Positions 1-5,135 of a stretch of DNA of 7,211 nt are shown in pieces. How positions within the stretch are numbered: the first letter of the stretch is position 1; each line of letters starts with the position of its first letter. The translations under genes and the position numbers were made by a program. Origin of the DNA: Spirochaetaceae bacterium (lineage in GTDB: Bacteria; Spirochaetota; Spirochaetia; JABEVK01); contig JAHFSN010000094.1 of assembly GCA_023265735.1 (NCBI GenBank), positions 1-7,211 of the forward strand, written 5' to 3'. The notes under the pieces are model-generated. The model was not told where the DNA came from, did no database searches, and was given only the letters and a program-made list of their open reading frames with translations.

Positions 1-548
1 TCATCTCTTCGAGTGCAGACGTGGAGGCCCTGGCCCGAACCGTCGGGGACAACGGCGGCGTCTACCTCGTCCCCGCGTTTTCGGGGCTCTTTGCCCCCTA
101 CTGGCGGCCCGATGCCCGGGGTGTGGTGGCGGGTCTGACACGGTTCGCCACCAAGGCCCACCTGGCCCGGGCGGCCCTCGAAGCCGTCGCCTACCAGACC
201 CGCGACGTCCTCGAAGCCATGGAAAGGGACGGCGGGTCGCGGATCTCCCACCTCAAGGTGGACGGCGGCATGACGGCCAACGAGCTCTTCCTGCAGTTTC
301 AGGCCGACATCTTGGGGGTCGACGTGCTTCTCCCCATGGTGTCGGAGACGACGGCCCTGGGAGCCGCCTACGCCGCGGGCCTGGCCCTGGGCTTCTGGAA
401 GGACAAGGCGGAACTCCGGGCTCAGTGGTCGGTCGAGCGGCGCTGGGAGCCGCAGATCTCCGAGGCGTCACGGCGGACCTTGTACGCCGGCTGGAAGAAG
501 GCCGTGGAGAAGAGCCTCAACTGGGTGGAAGAGTCGGATATTCAGTAG
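1..548 (+). CDS. glpK: Glycerol kinase, C-terminal part (5' end outside window)
   Basis: Phosphorylates glycerol with ATP to sn-glycerol 3-phosphate in the cytoplasm, feeding glycolysis and phospholipid synthesis. The reading frame is open from base 3, upstream of the first in-window start-like GTG at 21, so this is a truncated 3' end of about 181 codons and not a short gene. Family hallmarks of the FGGY kinase C-terminal ATPase domain are clear: DNGGVYLVPAFSGLFAPYW near the start, then VDGGMTANELFLQFQADILG, then the ETTALGAAYAAGLALGFW helix, and the terminal YAGWKKAVEKS segment. These align well with my memory of E. coli GlpK from about residue 320 to its end, so the C-terminus is complete. 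The TAG stop (546-548) lies inside the last codons of convergent slyX. No separate terminator is visible. Other FGGY sugar kinases are less likely because the AFSGLFAPYW and AGWKKAV motifs are typical of glycerol kinase. Confidence 0.95.
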   Translation, partial: ISSSADVEALARTVGDNGGVYLVPAFSGLFAPYWRPDARGVVAGLTRFATKAHLARAALEAVAYQTRDVLEAMERDGGSRISHLKVDGGMTANELFLQFQADILGVDVLLPMVSETTALGAAYAAGLALGFWKDKAELRAQWSVERRWEPQISEASRRTLYAGWKKAVEKSLNWVEESDIQ

Positions 549-754
549 TGCGGGGGGCGCTCGTTCTCGGGAAGGGCGGCATTTTCGCCGGCGGCTAGGC
601 TTCGCACCTTTTCGGCGAGGCTGGCGACCTGGGACTCGAGGCGGTCGATCAGCTGCTGCTGCTGGTAGATCCTGGTGCTCAGGTCCTCGATGGTGGCTTC
701 CTGGTAGGCGTTGCGCGTTTCGAGCTCTTCGAGCCGGGCGTTGGTGTCCAACAT
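542..754 (-). CDS. slyX: SlyX family small coiled-coil protein
   Basis: A 70-residue protein with the length and layout of the SlyX family, whose molecular function is not established. It begins MLDTNARLEELETRNAYQEATI, continues through a heptad-like helix (IEDLSTRIYQQQQLIDRLES, then QVASLAEKVRSL), and ends in the PPHY tail typical of SlyX. It is almost entirely predicted coiled coil and probably oligomeric and cytosolic. The frame stays open far upstream (to 1309), but that is antisense to the radical-SAM gene. The ATG at 754 is chosen because SlyX proteins start only a few residues before the RLEELE segment. No good Shine-Dalgarno precedes it. The TGA stop overlaps the convergent glpK stop region by 7 bp. 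The start abuts or lies very near the start of the divergent radical-SAM gene, leaving almost no room for a dedicated promoter. Confidence 0.88.
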   Translation of the reverse strand: MLDTNARLEELETRNAYQEATIEDLSTRIYQQQQLIDRLESQVASLAEKVRSLAAGENAALPENERPPHY

Positions 755-790
755 GTGGACTATCGTATCAAAAAACCCGATGATGGTCCC

Positions 791-1483
791 GTGAATCCTG
801 GCTACGGACTCGTCAAAACCACCCTCCTCGATTACCCGGGACTCGTTTCTGCGGTGGTGTTCACCGCCGGTTGCAACCTGCGGTGCCCGTGGTGCCAGAA
901 CCCCGGCCTGGTCCACGCCCCCTGGGTGTCCGACCTTTGGAGCGAGGACGCCGTCCTGTCGTTCCTGGCCCAGCGCCTCAAGGTCCTCCAGGGAGTGGTC
1001 GTTACCGGCGGGGAACCCCTGTTCCACCCCGATCTGCCACTGTTCCTCGAACGGATCAAGGCCCTGGGGTACCGCATCAAACTCGATACCAATGGAACCT
1101 ATCCAGATCGGCTGGCGGCCTTGGCCCCGGGTCTCGTGGACTACGTAGCCTTTGACCTCAAGAATGCCCCGTCCGAGTATTCGCGTTCCGCGGGGCTGCC
1201 CGTGAACCCCCAGAAACTCGGGCGCACCCTCGACTGGCTCCGGGAGGCCCACCCCTATTCCTCGGAGGTCCGTCTCACTTGGGTACCGGGACTCAATGAC
1301 ATGTCCCACCTCGACGAGTACGCCGCCTTCGTGGGCCCGGGATTGCCGGTCTGGGTCCAGGCCTACCGGCCCGGTCCCGTCCTCGACCCGGCGTTTGCTT
1401 CCGTCCGGGGGCCCACCATCGACGAGATCGACAGCGTGGTCTCCGAACTTCAGAACCGGGGCATCGACGCCCGGAAACGATAG
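791..1483 (+). CDS. Radical SAM activating protein, anaerobic ribonucleoside-triphosphate reductase type (NrdG2-like)
   Basis: Probable glycyl-radical-enzyme activase: it would use a [4Fe-4S] cluster and S-adenosylmethionine to install the radical on a partner such as the anaerobic ribonucleotide reductase NrdD. The cluster motif C-x3-C-x2-C is seen as CNLRCPWC, preceded by the family segment KTTLLDYPGLVSAVVFTAG (compare the KTSLIDYPG of NrdG2 proteins as I recall them). The SAM-binding GGEP motif follows in VVTGGEPLFHP. Later segments KLDTNGTYP and DYVAFDLKNAP fit the radical-SAM barrel. Two GTG starts are possible: 755, which would abut the slyX start codon exactly, and 791, which leaves 36 bp and puts the first residues where family members begin. 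I prefer 791 (230 aa), but neither has a clear Shine-Dalgarno. No nrdD is adjacent, so the substrate enzyme is inferred from family resemblance only. It could be a different activase of the same subfamily. Confidence 0.82.
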   Translation: MNPGYGLVKTTLLDYPGLVSAVVFTAGCNLRCPWCQNPGLVHAPWVSDLWSEDAVLSFLAQRLKVLQGVVVTGGEPLFHPDLPLFLERIKALGYRIKLDTNGTYPDRLAALAPGLVDYVAFDLKNAPSEYSRSAGLPVNPQKLGRTLDWLREAHPYSSEVRLTWVPGLNDMSHLDEYAAFVGPGLPVWVQAYRPGPVLDPAFASVRGPTIDEIDSVVSELQNRGIDARKR

Positions 1484-1504
1484 CCAGGGCCCCTCGGACC
1501 CTGG
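1484..1504. terminator. Hairpin between convergent genes, likely terminator
   Basis: A perfect 6-bp inverted repeat, CCAGGG (1484-1489) and CCCTGG (1499-1504), encloses a 9-nt loop. It sits directly after the radical-SAM stop and 10 bp beyond the stop of the convergent lipoprotein gene. On the plus strand a pyrimidine-rich tract (TTGTCTTCTTCTACTTTT) follows, giving a fair intrinsic-terminator shape. On the minus strand only a short mixed tail follows. The placement suits a shared terminator, stronger in the plus direction. Confidence 0.55.
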
Positions 1505-1514
1505 TTGTCTTCTT

Positions 1515-2795
1515 CTACTTTTCGATCTGGAACTCGACGCGGCGGTTCTTCCAGTTGTTCAGAAGGTCACCGAAGGGCTCCACGTTTCCGTCGGCTCCGA
1601 CACCGGCCACCTCAAAGAGTCCCGCGTCGACGCCCAGGTTGACCAGGGCCTCGGTCACGGCCTTCGCCCGGGCCTCGGACAGGGGAATCAGGGTCATCTC
1701 CTGTTCCCGGTCCCCCTTGATCTTGTCCTGCCAGAACACCTTGTTGGCGTGCCCGATCACCTTGATCTTGGAGCCGGTCGCCGACTTCAGCGCTTGGGCC
1801 AAGGCCTGGAGAGCCTGGGTGTTGGTGGCCTGCCGGCTGGCGTCCACCTTCGAGAAGTCGGACGAATAGGCGGGGAAGTAGATCATCGACTCGGCGAAGA
1901 GTTTTCCGTCGAGGGTGACGGTGACAGGGGCGGCCTGGGCCGCGGGCTGGGGAGCCTGGACCACCACCGGGGCGACCACGGGCAGGGCTCCCTTCAGGGT
2001 GCCCACGTTTCCATACTCGTCGAAGATCTGGACGCTGAGGGCGTAGGTCGTTCCCCCTTCCAGGAGAGCATTATTCACGGCCCGGCCGTTCCACACCACG
2101 ACGTTGTCCTTGTGGTCCTCGCTGATGAAGTTCATGAACTGGGTGCCGTTGGGGTGGGTGACAAACAGCCGCCAGGTGGCCACCGAGGCAATCCCCGGCT
2201 GGATGTTCAGGGTGATGGTGACCTGGGACGACGTCGAAGGCTGCCCAGGGGCCGCGGGAATGAAGGGCTGGGGAGAGACGGTGATGGTGCCGGACGCCGG
2301 GGTCCTATCGAGCAGGATCGAGTTCGCCTGGACGACCTCGGGTCCCGTGGCCTCGCCATGGTCCACGGTCAGCCGGGCCACGTACCGTCCCTCGATGGCC
2401 GGGGTTCCTCCGTCGGAGGTTCCGTCCCACGTGATGGCCGGCGGCAGGTTGGGCCCCGTGCCCTTCACCTGGTGGCTCACTAGTCCGTCCTTGTCCACAA
2501 ACTCCAGGGTCCAAGCCTTCACCAGGGAAGGGTTCCCGAAGTGGAGGGAGTAGGACACGTAGTTACGAGGAGCCATGGCCAGGGGAGAGAATCCCGTGGC
2601 GCCAGCGGTGATGGTGCTCGCGTCGGCGAGGAGGGTGGGGGCGGCGGCGGGCTCGGCGGGTTTCTCGGCCACCGGTGCCGGTGTTTCGGCCGGAGCCGGG
2701 GTCGCCGCAGGTGTCGGGGTCGTGGCCTTCTTCGGAGTCGACTGGCAGGCCACGAGCAGGGCCGCCACAAAAACAAAAATCGTCAACTTACGCAT
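1515..2795 (-). CDS. OmpA-family lipoprotein with FlgD-like Ig domains
   Basis: A 426-residue envelope lipoprotein. The signal peptide MRKLTIFVFVAALLVAC ends in a lipobox (LVAC) with the acylated cysteine at residue 17. A Pro/Ala/Thr-rich linker follows (about 20-55). Two beta-sandwich segments resembling FlgD Ig-like domains come next, roughly 75-165 (with ITWDGTSDGG and EGRYVARLTV) and 185-275 (with NVVVWNGRAV and EGGTTYALSVQIFDEYGN). The OmpA-like peptidoglycan-binding domain occupies about 298-426, with IKVIGHAN, PLSEARAKAV and NWKNRRVEF. The usual Asp of the GHTD-type motif is Asn here, while the Arg of the SEARA segment is kept. I recall this pattern from spirochaete OmpA proteins. The likely role is to tether the outer membrane to the cell wall, with the Ig domains for interactions. 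A strong Shine-Dalgarno (AAGGAG) lies 6 nt before the ATG. It follows the response regulator by 44 bp on the same strand, so co-transcription is likely. Confidence 0.87.
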   Translation of the reverse strand: MRKLTIFVFVAALLVACQSTPKKATTPTPAATPAPAETPAPVAEKPAEPAAAPTLLADASTITAGATGFSPLAMAPRNYVSYSLHFGNPSLVKAWTLEFVDKDGLVSHQVKGTGPNLPPAITWDGTSDGGTPAIEGRYVARLTVDHGEATGPEVVQANSILLDRTPASGTITVSPQPFIPAAPGQPSTSSQVTITLNIQPGIASVATWRLFVTHPNGTQFMNFISEDHKDNVVVWNGRAVNNALLEGGTTYALSVQIFDEYGNVGTLKGALPVVAPVVVQAPQPAAQAAPVTVTLDGKLFAESMIYFPAYSSDFSKVDASRQATNTQALQALAQALKSATGSKIKVIGHANKVFWQDKIKGDREQEMTLIPLSEARAKAVTEALVNLGVDAGLFEVAGVGADGNVEPFGDLLNNWKNRRVEFQIEK

Positions 2796-2839
2796 AAAAA
2801 CTCCTTCTTGGTGTCGCGATCAAAAAAATCTTCTGGGCT

Positions 2840-3538
2840 CTATCCCAATCCGTCTTTTGTTTCGGGGAGCGAAAGCCGGAACCCCTTCCCCCGCACATTG
2901 TGGATCAAATCCGGTTTCCCTTCCTGGTGGATGCGTTTCCTCAGGTGGTTGATGAAGACATCGATGACGTTGGTATACTGGTTGGTTTCCGTGTCCCAGA
3001 CCGCGTTGGCGATCATGGCCCGGGTCACCACACGCTTCTGGTTCTTCATGAAGTACTCCAGCAGCGAGGTCTCCTTCGCCGAAAGGGCCAGTTCCTCGTC
3101 ACCCCGGAAGACCTTGCGGGTGTTGGGATCCAGACGCAGGTCAAAGACGCTGAGCACTTCCCGGGGGTACCCGTTTCTCTGCCGGAACAGGGCCCGGATC
3201 CTGGCCCGAAGCTCGGTCATCTGGAACGGCTTGGCGAGGTAGTCATCGGCTCCGGCGTCGAGTCCGTGCACCTTCTCCTCGACGCTTCCCATGGCGGTCA
3301 ACATGATGATGGGCTCCTTGTACCCCTGATCCCTCAGCCATCGGCAGAGGTCGACACCGCTCAGGCCGGGCAGGACGATGTCCAGCAGGAACGCTTCGTA
3401 GTTCGCGTTCGGCTGGATGATCTTCTGCATGGCCTGCTCGGCCGTCGATGCCACGTCGACGGCGATTTTGTCTTCCCCCAGACCGCTGCGGACCATCTCT
3501 TGGATCCGTGTGTCGTCTTCGACCAACAGCAATAGCAT
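2840..3538 (-). CDS. OmpR/PhoB-family response regulator
   Basis: A 232-residue two-component DNA-binding regulator. The receiver domain (about 1-118) has the acidic pocket E7-D8-D9, phospho-acceptor D53 in FLLDIVLPG, T81 in MLTAMGS and K103 in LAKPF, so it should be phosphorylatable. The C-terminal winged-helix domain (about 128-226) has LSAKETSLLEYFMKN, TNVIDVFINHLRKRI and the closing hairpin IHNVRGKGFRL, all typical of OmpR-type effector domains. A GAGGG Shine-Dalgarno lies 4 nt before the ATG. No histidine kinase is present in the window, so the signal and partner kinase are unknown. The OmpA-family lipoprotein follows 44 bp downstream and is the natural candidate for co-expression. The AT-rich spacer before the gene probably holds its promoter, and it is shared with a divergent small gene. 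No specific name (PhoB, OmpR, CpxR) can be assigned. Confidence 0.93.
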   Translation of the reverse strand: MLLLLVEDDTRIQEMVRSGLGEDKIAVDVASTAEQAMQKIIQPNANYEAFLLDIVLPGLSGVDLCRWLRDQGYKEPIIMLTAMGSVEEKVHGLDAGADDYLAKPFQMTELRARIRALFRQRNGYPREVLSVFDLRLDPNTRKVFRGDEELALSAKETSLLEYFMKNQKRVVTRAMIANAVWDTETNQYTNVIDVFINHLRKRIHQEGKPDLIHNVRGKGFRLSLPETKDGLG

Positions 3539-3623
3539 GGTTCCCTCGTGATCAAGATATCACTTGTTAATGGAGAATCAAGAAAATAATTAATAAAAAG
3601 TCGGAAAAAATAATTGGAATGAC

Positions 3624-3652
3624 TTGAAACTATTAATAAGCATGGATAGATT
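3624..3652 (+). promoter_or_regulatory. Candidate sigma-70-type promoter for the 74-codon gene
   Basis: TTGAAA (3624-3629) and TAGATT (3647-3652) are separated by exactly 17 bp inside a strongly AT-rich stretch. They match the -35 consensus at 5 of 6 positions and the -10 consensus at 4 of 6. Transcription would start near 3659 and give a leader of about 74 nt before the ATG at 3733. AT-rich DNA yields chance matches, so this is only a plausible candidate. Confidence 0.4.
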
Positions 3653-3664
3653 GTCCTTAATTAT

Positions 3665-3716
3665 CGGGGAAAGTCGGATACTCCCCGCGGGGAATTCCGG
3701 ACACTCGCCTGGCGAG
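3665..3716 (+). repeat. Leader with 23-bp-period direct repeat and competing dyads
   Basis: CGGGGAA occurs at 3665-3671 and again at 3688-3694. The surrounding 22-bp units (3665-3686 and 3688-3709) match at 17 of 22 positions, including CGGA and ACTC further along. Between the two copies, TCCCCG (3682-3687) can pair with the first CGGGGA (11-nt loop), or the same bases can form the 12-bp palindrome TCCCCGCGGGGA (3682-3693). A further inverted repeat, CTCGCC T GGCGAG (3704-3716), sits immediately before the purine-rich ribosome-binding region. It may be a regulator binding site, an RNA leader, or both. It is unlike the rest of the spacer, being GC-rich. Confidence 0.5.
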
Positions 3717-3732
3717 GGAGGGAGAAGTCAAA

Positions 3733-3957
3733 ATGAAAGCGAGAGTGGGGCTCTTCGGTTTTGGACGCTCGGTCGAGATGATCTTCTTCGACAGCAAGGA
3801 AGCCCGCCGCGAGAAGGTCATCCGCCGGAGCTACAAGCTCAAGAATCGGTTTGCCCCGGAATTCCTGGCGTCGGCCGACGAGGAGGCCGAAGGCGACGAT
3901 GGTGTCCGAACCGAGGGCCTGCTCCGCGAACCGGAGCGCCTGGAACCCAGCGTCTAG
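3733..3957 (+). CDS. Small protein of unknown function (74 aa)
   Basis: I do not recognise this protein. It starts MKARVGLFGFGRSVEMIFFD, continues with a basic helix-like stretch (KEARREKVIRRSYKLKNRF), and ends in an acidic tail (ADEEAEGDDG onwards). No signal peptide, membrane segment or cysteine is visible, so a cytosolic location is likely. Support for it being real: a purine-rich GGGAGGGAG ribosome-binding region lies about 8 nt before the ATG, the codons end mostly in G or C as in the neighbouring genes, and the spacing from a promoter-like element is reasonable. It diverges from the response regulator and converges on cysE, with which it shares the four bases CTAG as overlapping stop codons. 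It could be regulated by the adjacent response regulator, but nothing in the protein shows its role. Confidence 0.6.
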   Translation: MKARVGLFGFGRSVEMIFFDSKEARREKVIRRSYKLKNRFAPEFLASADEEAEGDDGVRTEGLLREPERLEPSV

Positions 3958-4847
3958 ATCGAGTAGTCCGCCACTTTGAAACCGCGCTGGGCGACCATGT
4001 GCTCCTGCGGCTTGGCCGTCACGATGCTGGAGGCCGGAACCGACTGGGTCAGCCACACGTTTCCGCCGATGGTGGAGAATTTTCCAATCACCGTTTCGCC
4101 GCCCAGGATGGTCGCCCCCGAGTAGATGGTGACGTGGTCCTCGATGGTGGGGTGGCGCTTCTTGCTGGCCGCCGCCTTCTTCACCGAGAGGGCGCCTAGG
4201 GTCACCCCCTGGTACAGCTTCACGTCGTCGCCGATGACGCAGGTCTCGCCGATGACGATCCCCGTTCCGTGGTCTATGTAGAACCTCCGCCCGATGGTGG
4301 CCCCTGGATGGATGTCGATGCCCGTCTTGCGGTGGATGAGTTCGCTCATCATCCGAGGAATCAGGGGCACCTTCTGTTCAAAGAGGAGGTGGGCGAGCCG
4401 GTGGACCACGATGGCCTCGACCCCCGGGTAGGCCAGGATCACTTCTTCGGCGGACTGGGCCGCCGGGTCACCCTCGAGCATGGCCGCCACGTCGTCCTGC
4501 ATCTGTTCCCGTACCGTCGGGATGCACTTCAGGAGCCGGAAGACCACCGCCTCCACATCGATCCCCTGGGTCTTGGTGAAGGCCACCGCTTTGCGAATCT
4601 CGGCGATGAGCCCCTTGGTGACCCGGAACACGTGCTCGGCCGTGGAGTACGGGACAACCGCGAGGTCGTCGACCTCGAGCGTCTCGTAGAATCCGGGAAA
4701 GACGAGGTTCTTGAGGTCGCCGAGGAGGGAATCCACGGCCTCCATGGACGGCAGGTTGGCGCCTCCGGAGTGGTTCACGGCACCGACCTTGCGGTAGCTC
4801 TCGAGGAGGGCGTCGACGATGGGATGGACGGGTTCGGAAAACGACAT
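3954..4847 (-). CDS. cysE: Serine O-acetyltransferase
   Basis: Transfers acetyl from acetyl-CoA to L-serine, giving O-acetylserine for cysteine synthesis by CysK. The protein is 297 aa from the ATG at 4847, longer than the 273 aa of E. coli CysE, with an extended helical N-terminal domain (about 1-165). The left-handed beta-helix with hexapeptide repeats runs from about 170 to 275: TGIDIHPGATIGRRFYIDHG, TGIVIGETCVIGDDVKLYQG, then RHPTIEDHVTIYSGATILGG. Catalytic candidates by comparison with E. coli are D178 and H193, with H232 near the acetyl-CoA/serine site. The last residue is Ile, as in CysE proteins whose tail docks in the CysK active site. A TTG 36 bp upstream (4883) could extend it by 12 residues, and neither start has an ideal Shine-Dalgarno. 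No cysK is in the window. The N-terminal form resembles the roughly 300-aa serine acetyltransferases I recall from Bacteroidetes and spirochaetes. Confidence 0.94.
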   Translation of the reverse strand: MSFSEPVHPIVDALLESYRKVGAVNHSGGANLPSMEAVDSLLGDLKNLVFPGFYETLEVDDLAVVPYSTAEHVFRVTKGLIAEIRKAVAFTKTQGIDVEAVVFRLLKCIPTVREQMQDDVAAMLEGDPAAQSAEEVILAYPGVEAIVVHRLAHLLFEQKVPLIPRMMSELIHRKTGIDIHPGATIGRRFYIDHGTGIVIGETCVIGDDVKLYQGVTLGALSVKKAAASKKRHPTIEDHVTIYSGATILGGETVIGKFSTIGGNVWLTQSVPASSIVTAKPQEHMVAQRGFKVADYSI

Positions 4848-5066
4848 GTCTTCAGAATAGCTTCTCCCTCCCCCCGACGGCAAGGGACCCTGCCGGACTG
4901 CGACTCCCTCCTTTGACCCTCACAAGTTATGGCTTACAAATATGTAAGGATTTTTTCATCTTCAGACATTTTTGAATAGTTGAATATTCTCCCCATTTAT
5001 TCCTGATTGTTTTTATCATCATATTGGATCGGGACTTGAGGAGGTGTTTCTCCATCGAGAAGCGGT
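4848..5066. other. Divergent intergenic region between cysE and urtA, AT-rich core
   Basis: Together with the sigma-54 element and urtA leader this makes a 288-bp gap between divergent genes. Bases 4920-5035 are markedly AT-rich against GC-rich surroundings. I see a perfect dyad at 4933-4948, a tandem TTGAATA repeat (4972-4978 and 4980-4986) overlapping the palindrome GAATATTC (4982-4989), and a short GGAG/CTCC dyad (5040-5053). A short minus-strand reading frame crosses it, but it lacks family features. I find no convincing sigma-70 promoter for cysE. Activator sites for the downstream sigma-54 promoter would be expected here, but I do not see a classical NtrC site (TGCACC-type dyad). Confidence 0.5.
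4933..4948. promoter_or_regulatory. Perfect 6-bp dyad, possible operator
   Basis: CTTACA (4933-4938), spacer AATA, then TGTAAG (4943-4948) form a perfect inverted repeat with a 4-bp spacer. Six consecutive T residues follow (4951-4956), so a weak terminator is an alternative, but the stem is AT-rich and no gene ends just upstream on the plus strand. A protein operator between divergent cysE and urtA is the likelier reading. The bound regulator cannot be named. Confidence 0.35.
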
Positions 5067-5081
5067 TGGCACGGTTCCTGC
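5067..5081 (+). promoter_or_regulatory. Sigma-54 (-24/-12) promoter candidate for the urt operon
   Basis: The element reads TTGGCACGGTTCCTGC from 5066. It has the full YTGGCACG -24 block, and the invariant GG (5068-5069) and GC (5080-5081) are separated by exactly 10 bp, the required sigma-54 spacing. The -12 block is CTGCC instead of the consensus TTGCA/T, so one side is imperfect. Transcription would start near 5093, giving a leader of about 43 nt that includes the strong urtA ribosome-binding site. Urea uptake operons are often under nitrogen control through RpoN and NtrC, which fits. Confidence 0.68.
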
Positions 5082-5135
5082 CTTGCTCTTGGCGGCGCGG
5101 GAAGACCCGGGCCGGAAACATCCGAAGGAGGAAGA

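Noticed and set aside
755..1309. Upstream extension of the slyX frame to a 255-codon protein
   Set aside because: The extension is antisense to the well-supported radical-SAM gene and has no recognisable features. Only the last 70 residues are SlyX-like and of the family's normal length.
1296..2483. Long plus-strand frame (395 codons) antisense to the lipoprotein
   Set aside because: It starts inside the radical-SAM gene, crosses the terminator-like hairpin, is Gly/Arg/His-rich with no domain features, and lies opposite a gene with a signal peptide and clear domains. It is a by-product of high GC.
3554..3581. Minus-strand TTGATT and TATCTT pair as promoter of the response regulator
   Set aside because: Spacing is 16 bp, but the implied transcription start falls at the ribosome-binding site, so it would not give a usable leader. 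AT-rich DNA readily gives such matches.
3661..4056. 131-codon minus-strand frame opposite the 74-codon gene
   Set aside because: It overlaps the end of cysE in another frame and runs through the repeat-bearing leader. The plus-strand frame has the better ribosome-binding site and codon pattern.
4933..4956. Dyad plus T-run as an intrinsic terminator
   Set aside because: The stem is short and AT-rich, and no plus-strand gene ends upstream, since cysE is transcribed away from it.
4927..5121. 64-codon minus-strand frame in the cysE-urtA spacer
   Set aside because: It covers the sigma-54 element and AT-rich regulatory DNA, its codon use is unlike the neighbours, and it has no family resemblance. 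A short chance frame is the simpler explanation.
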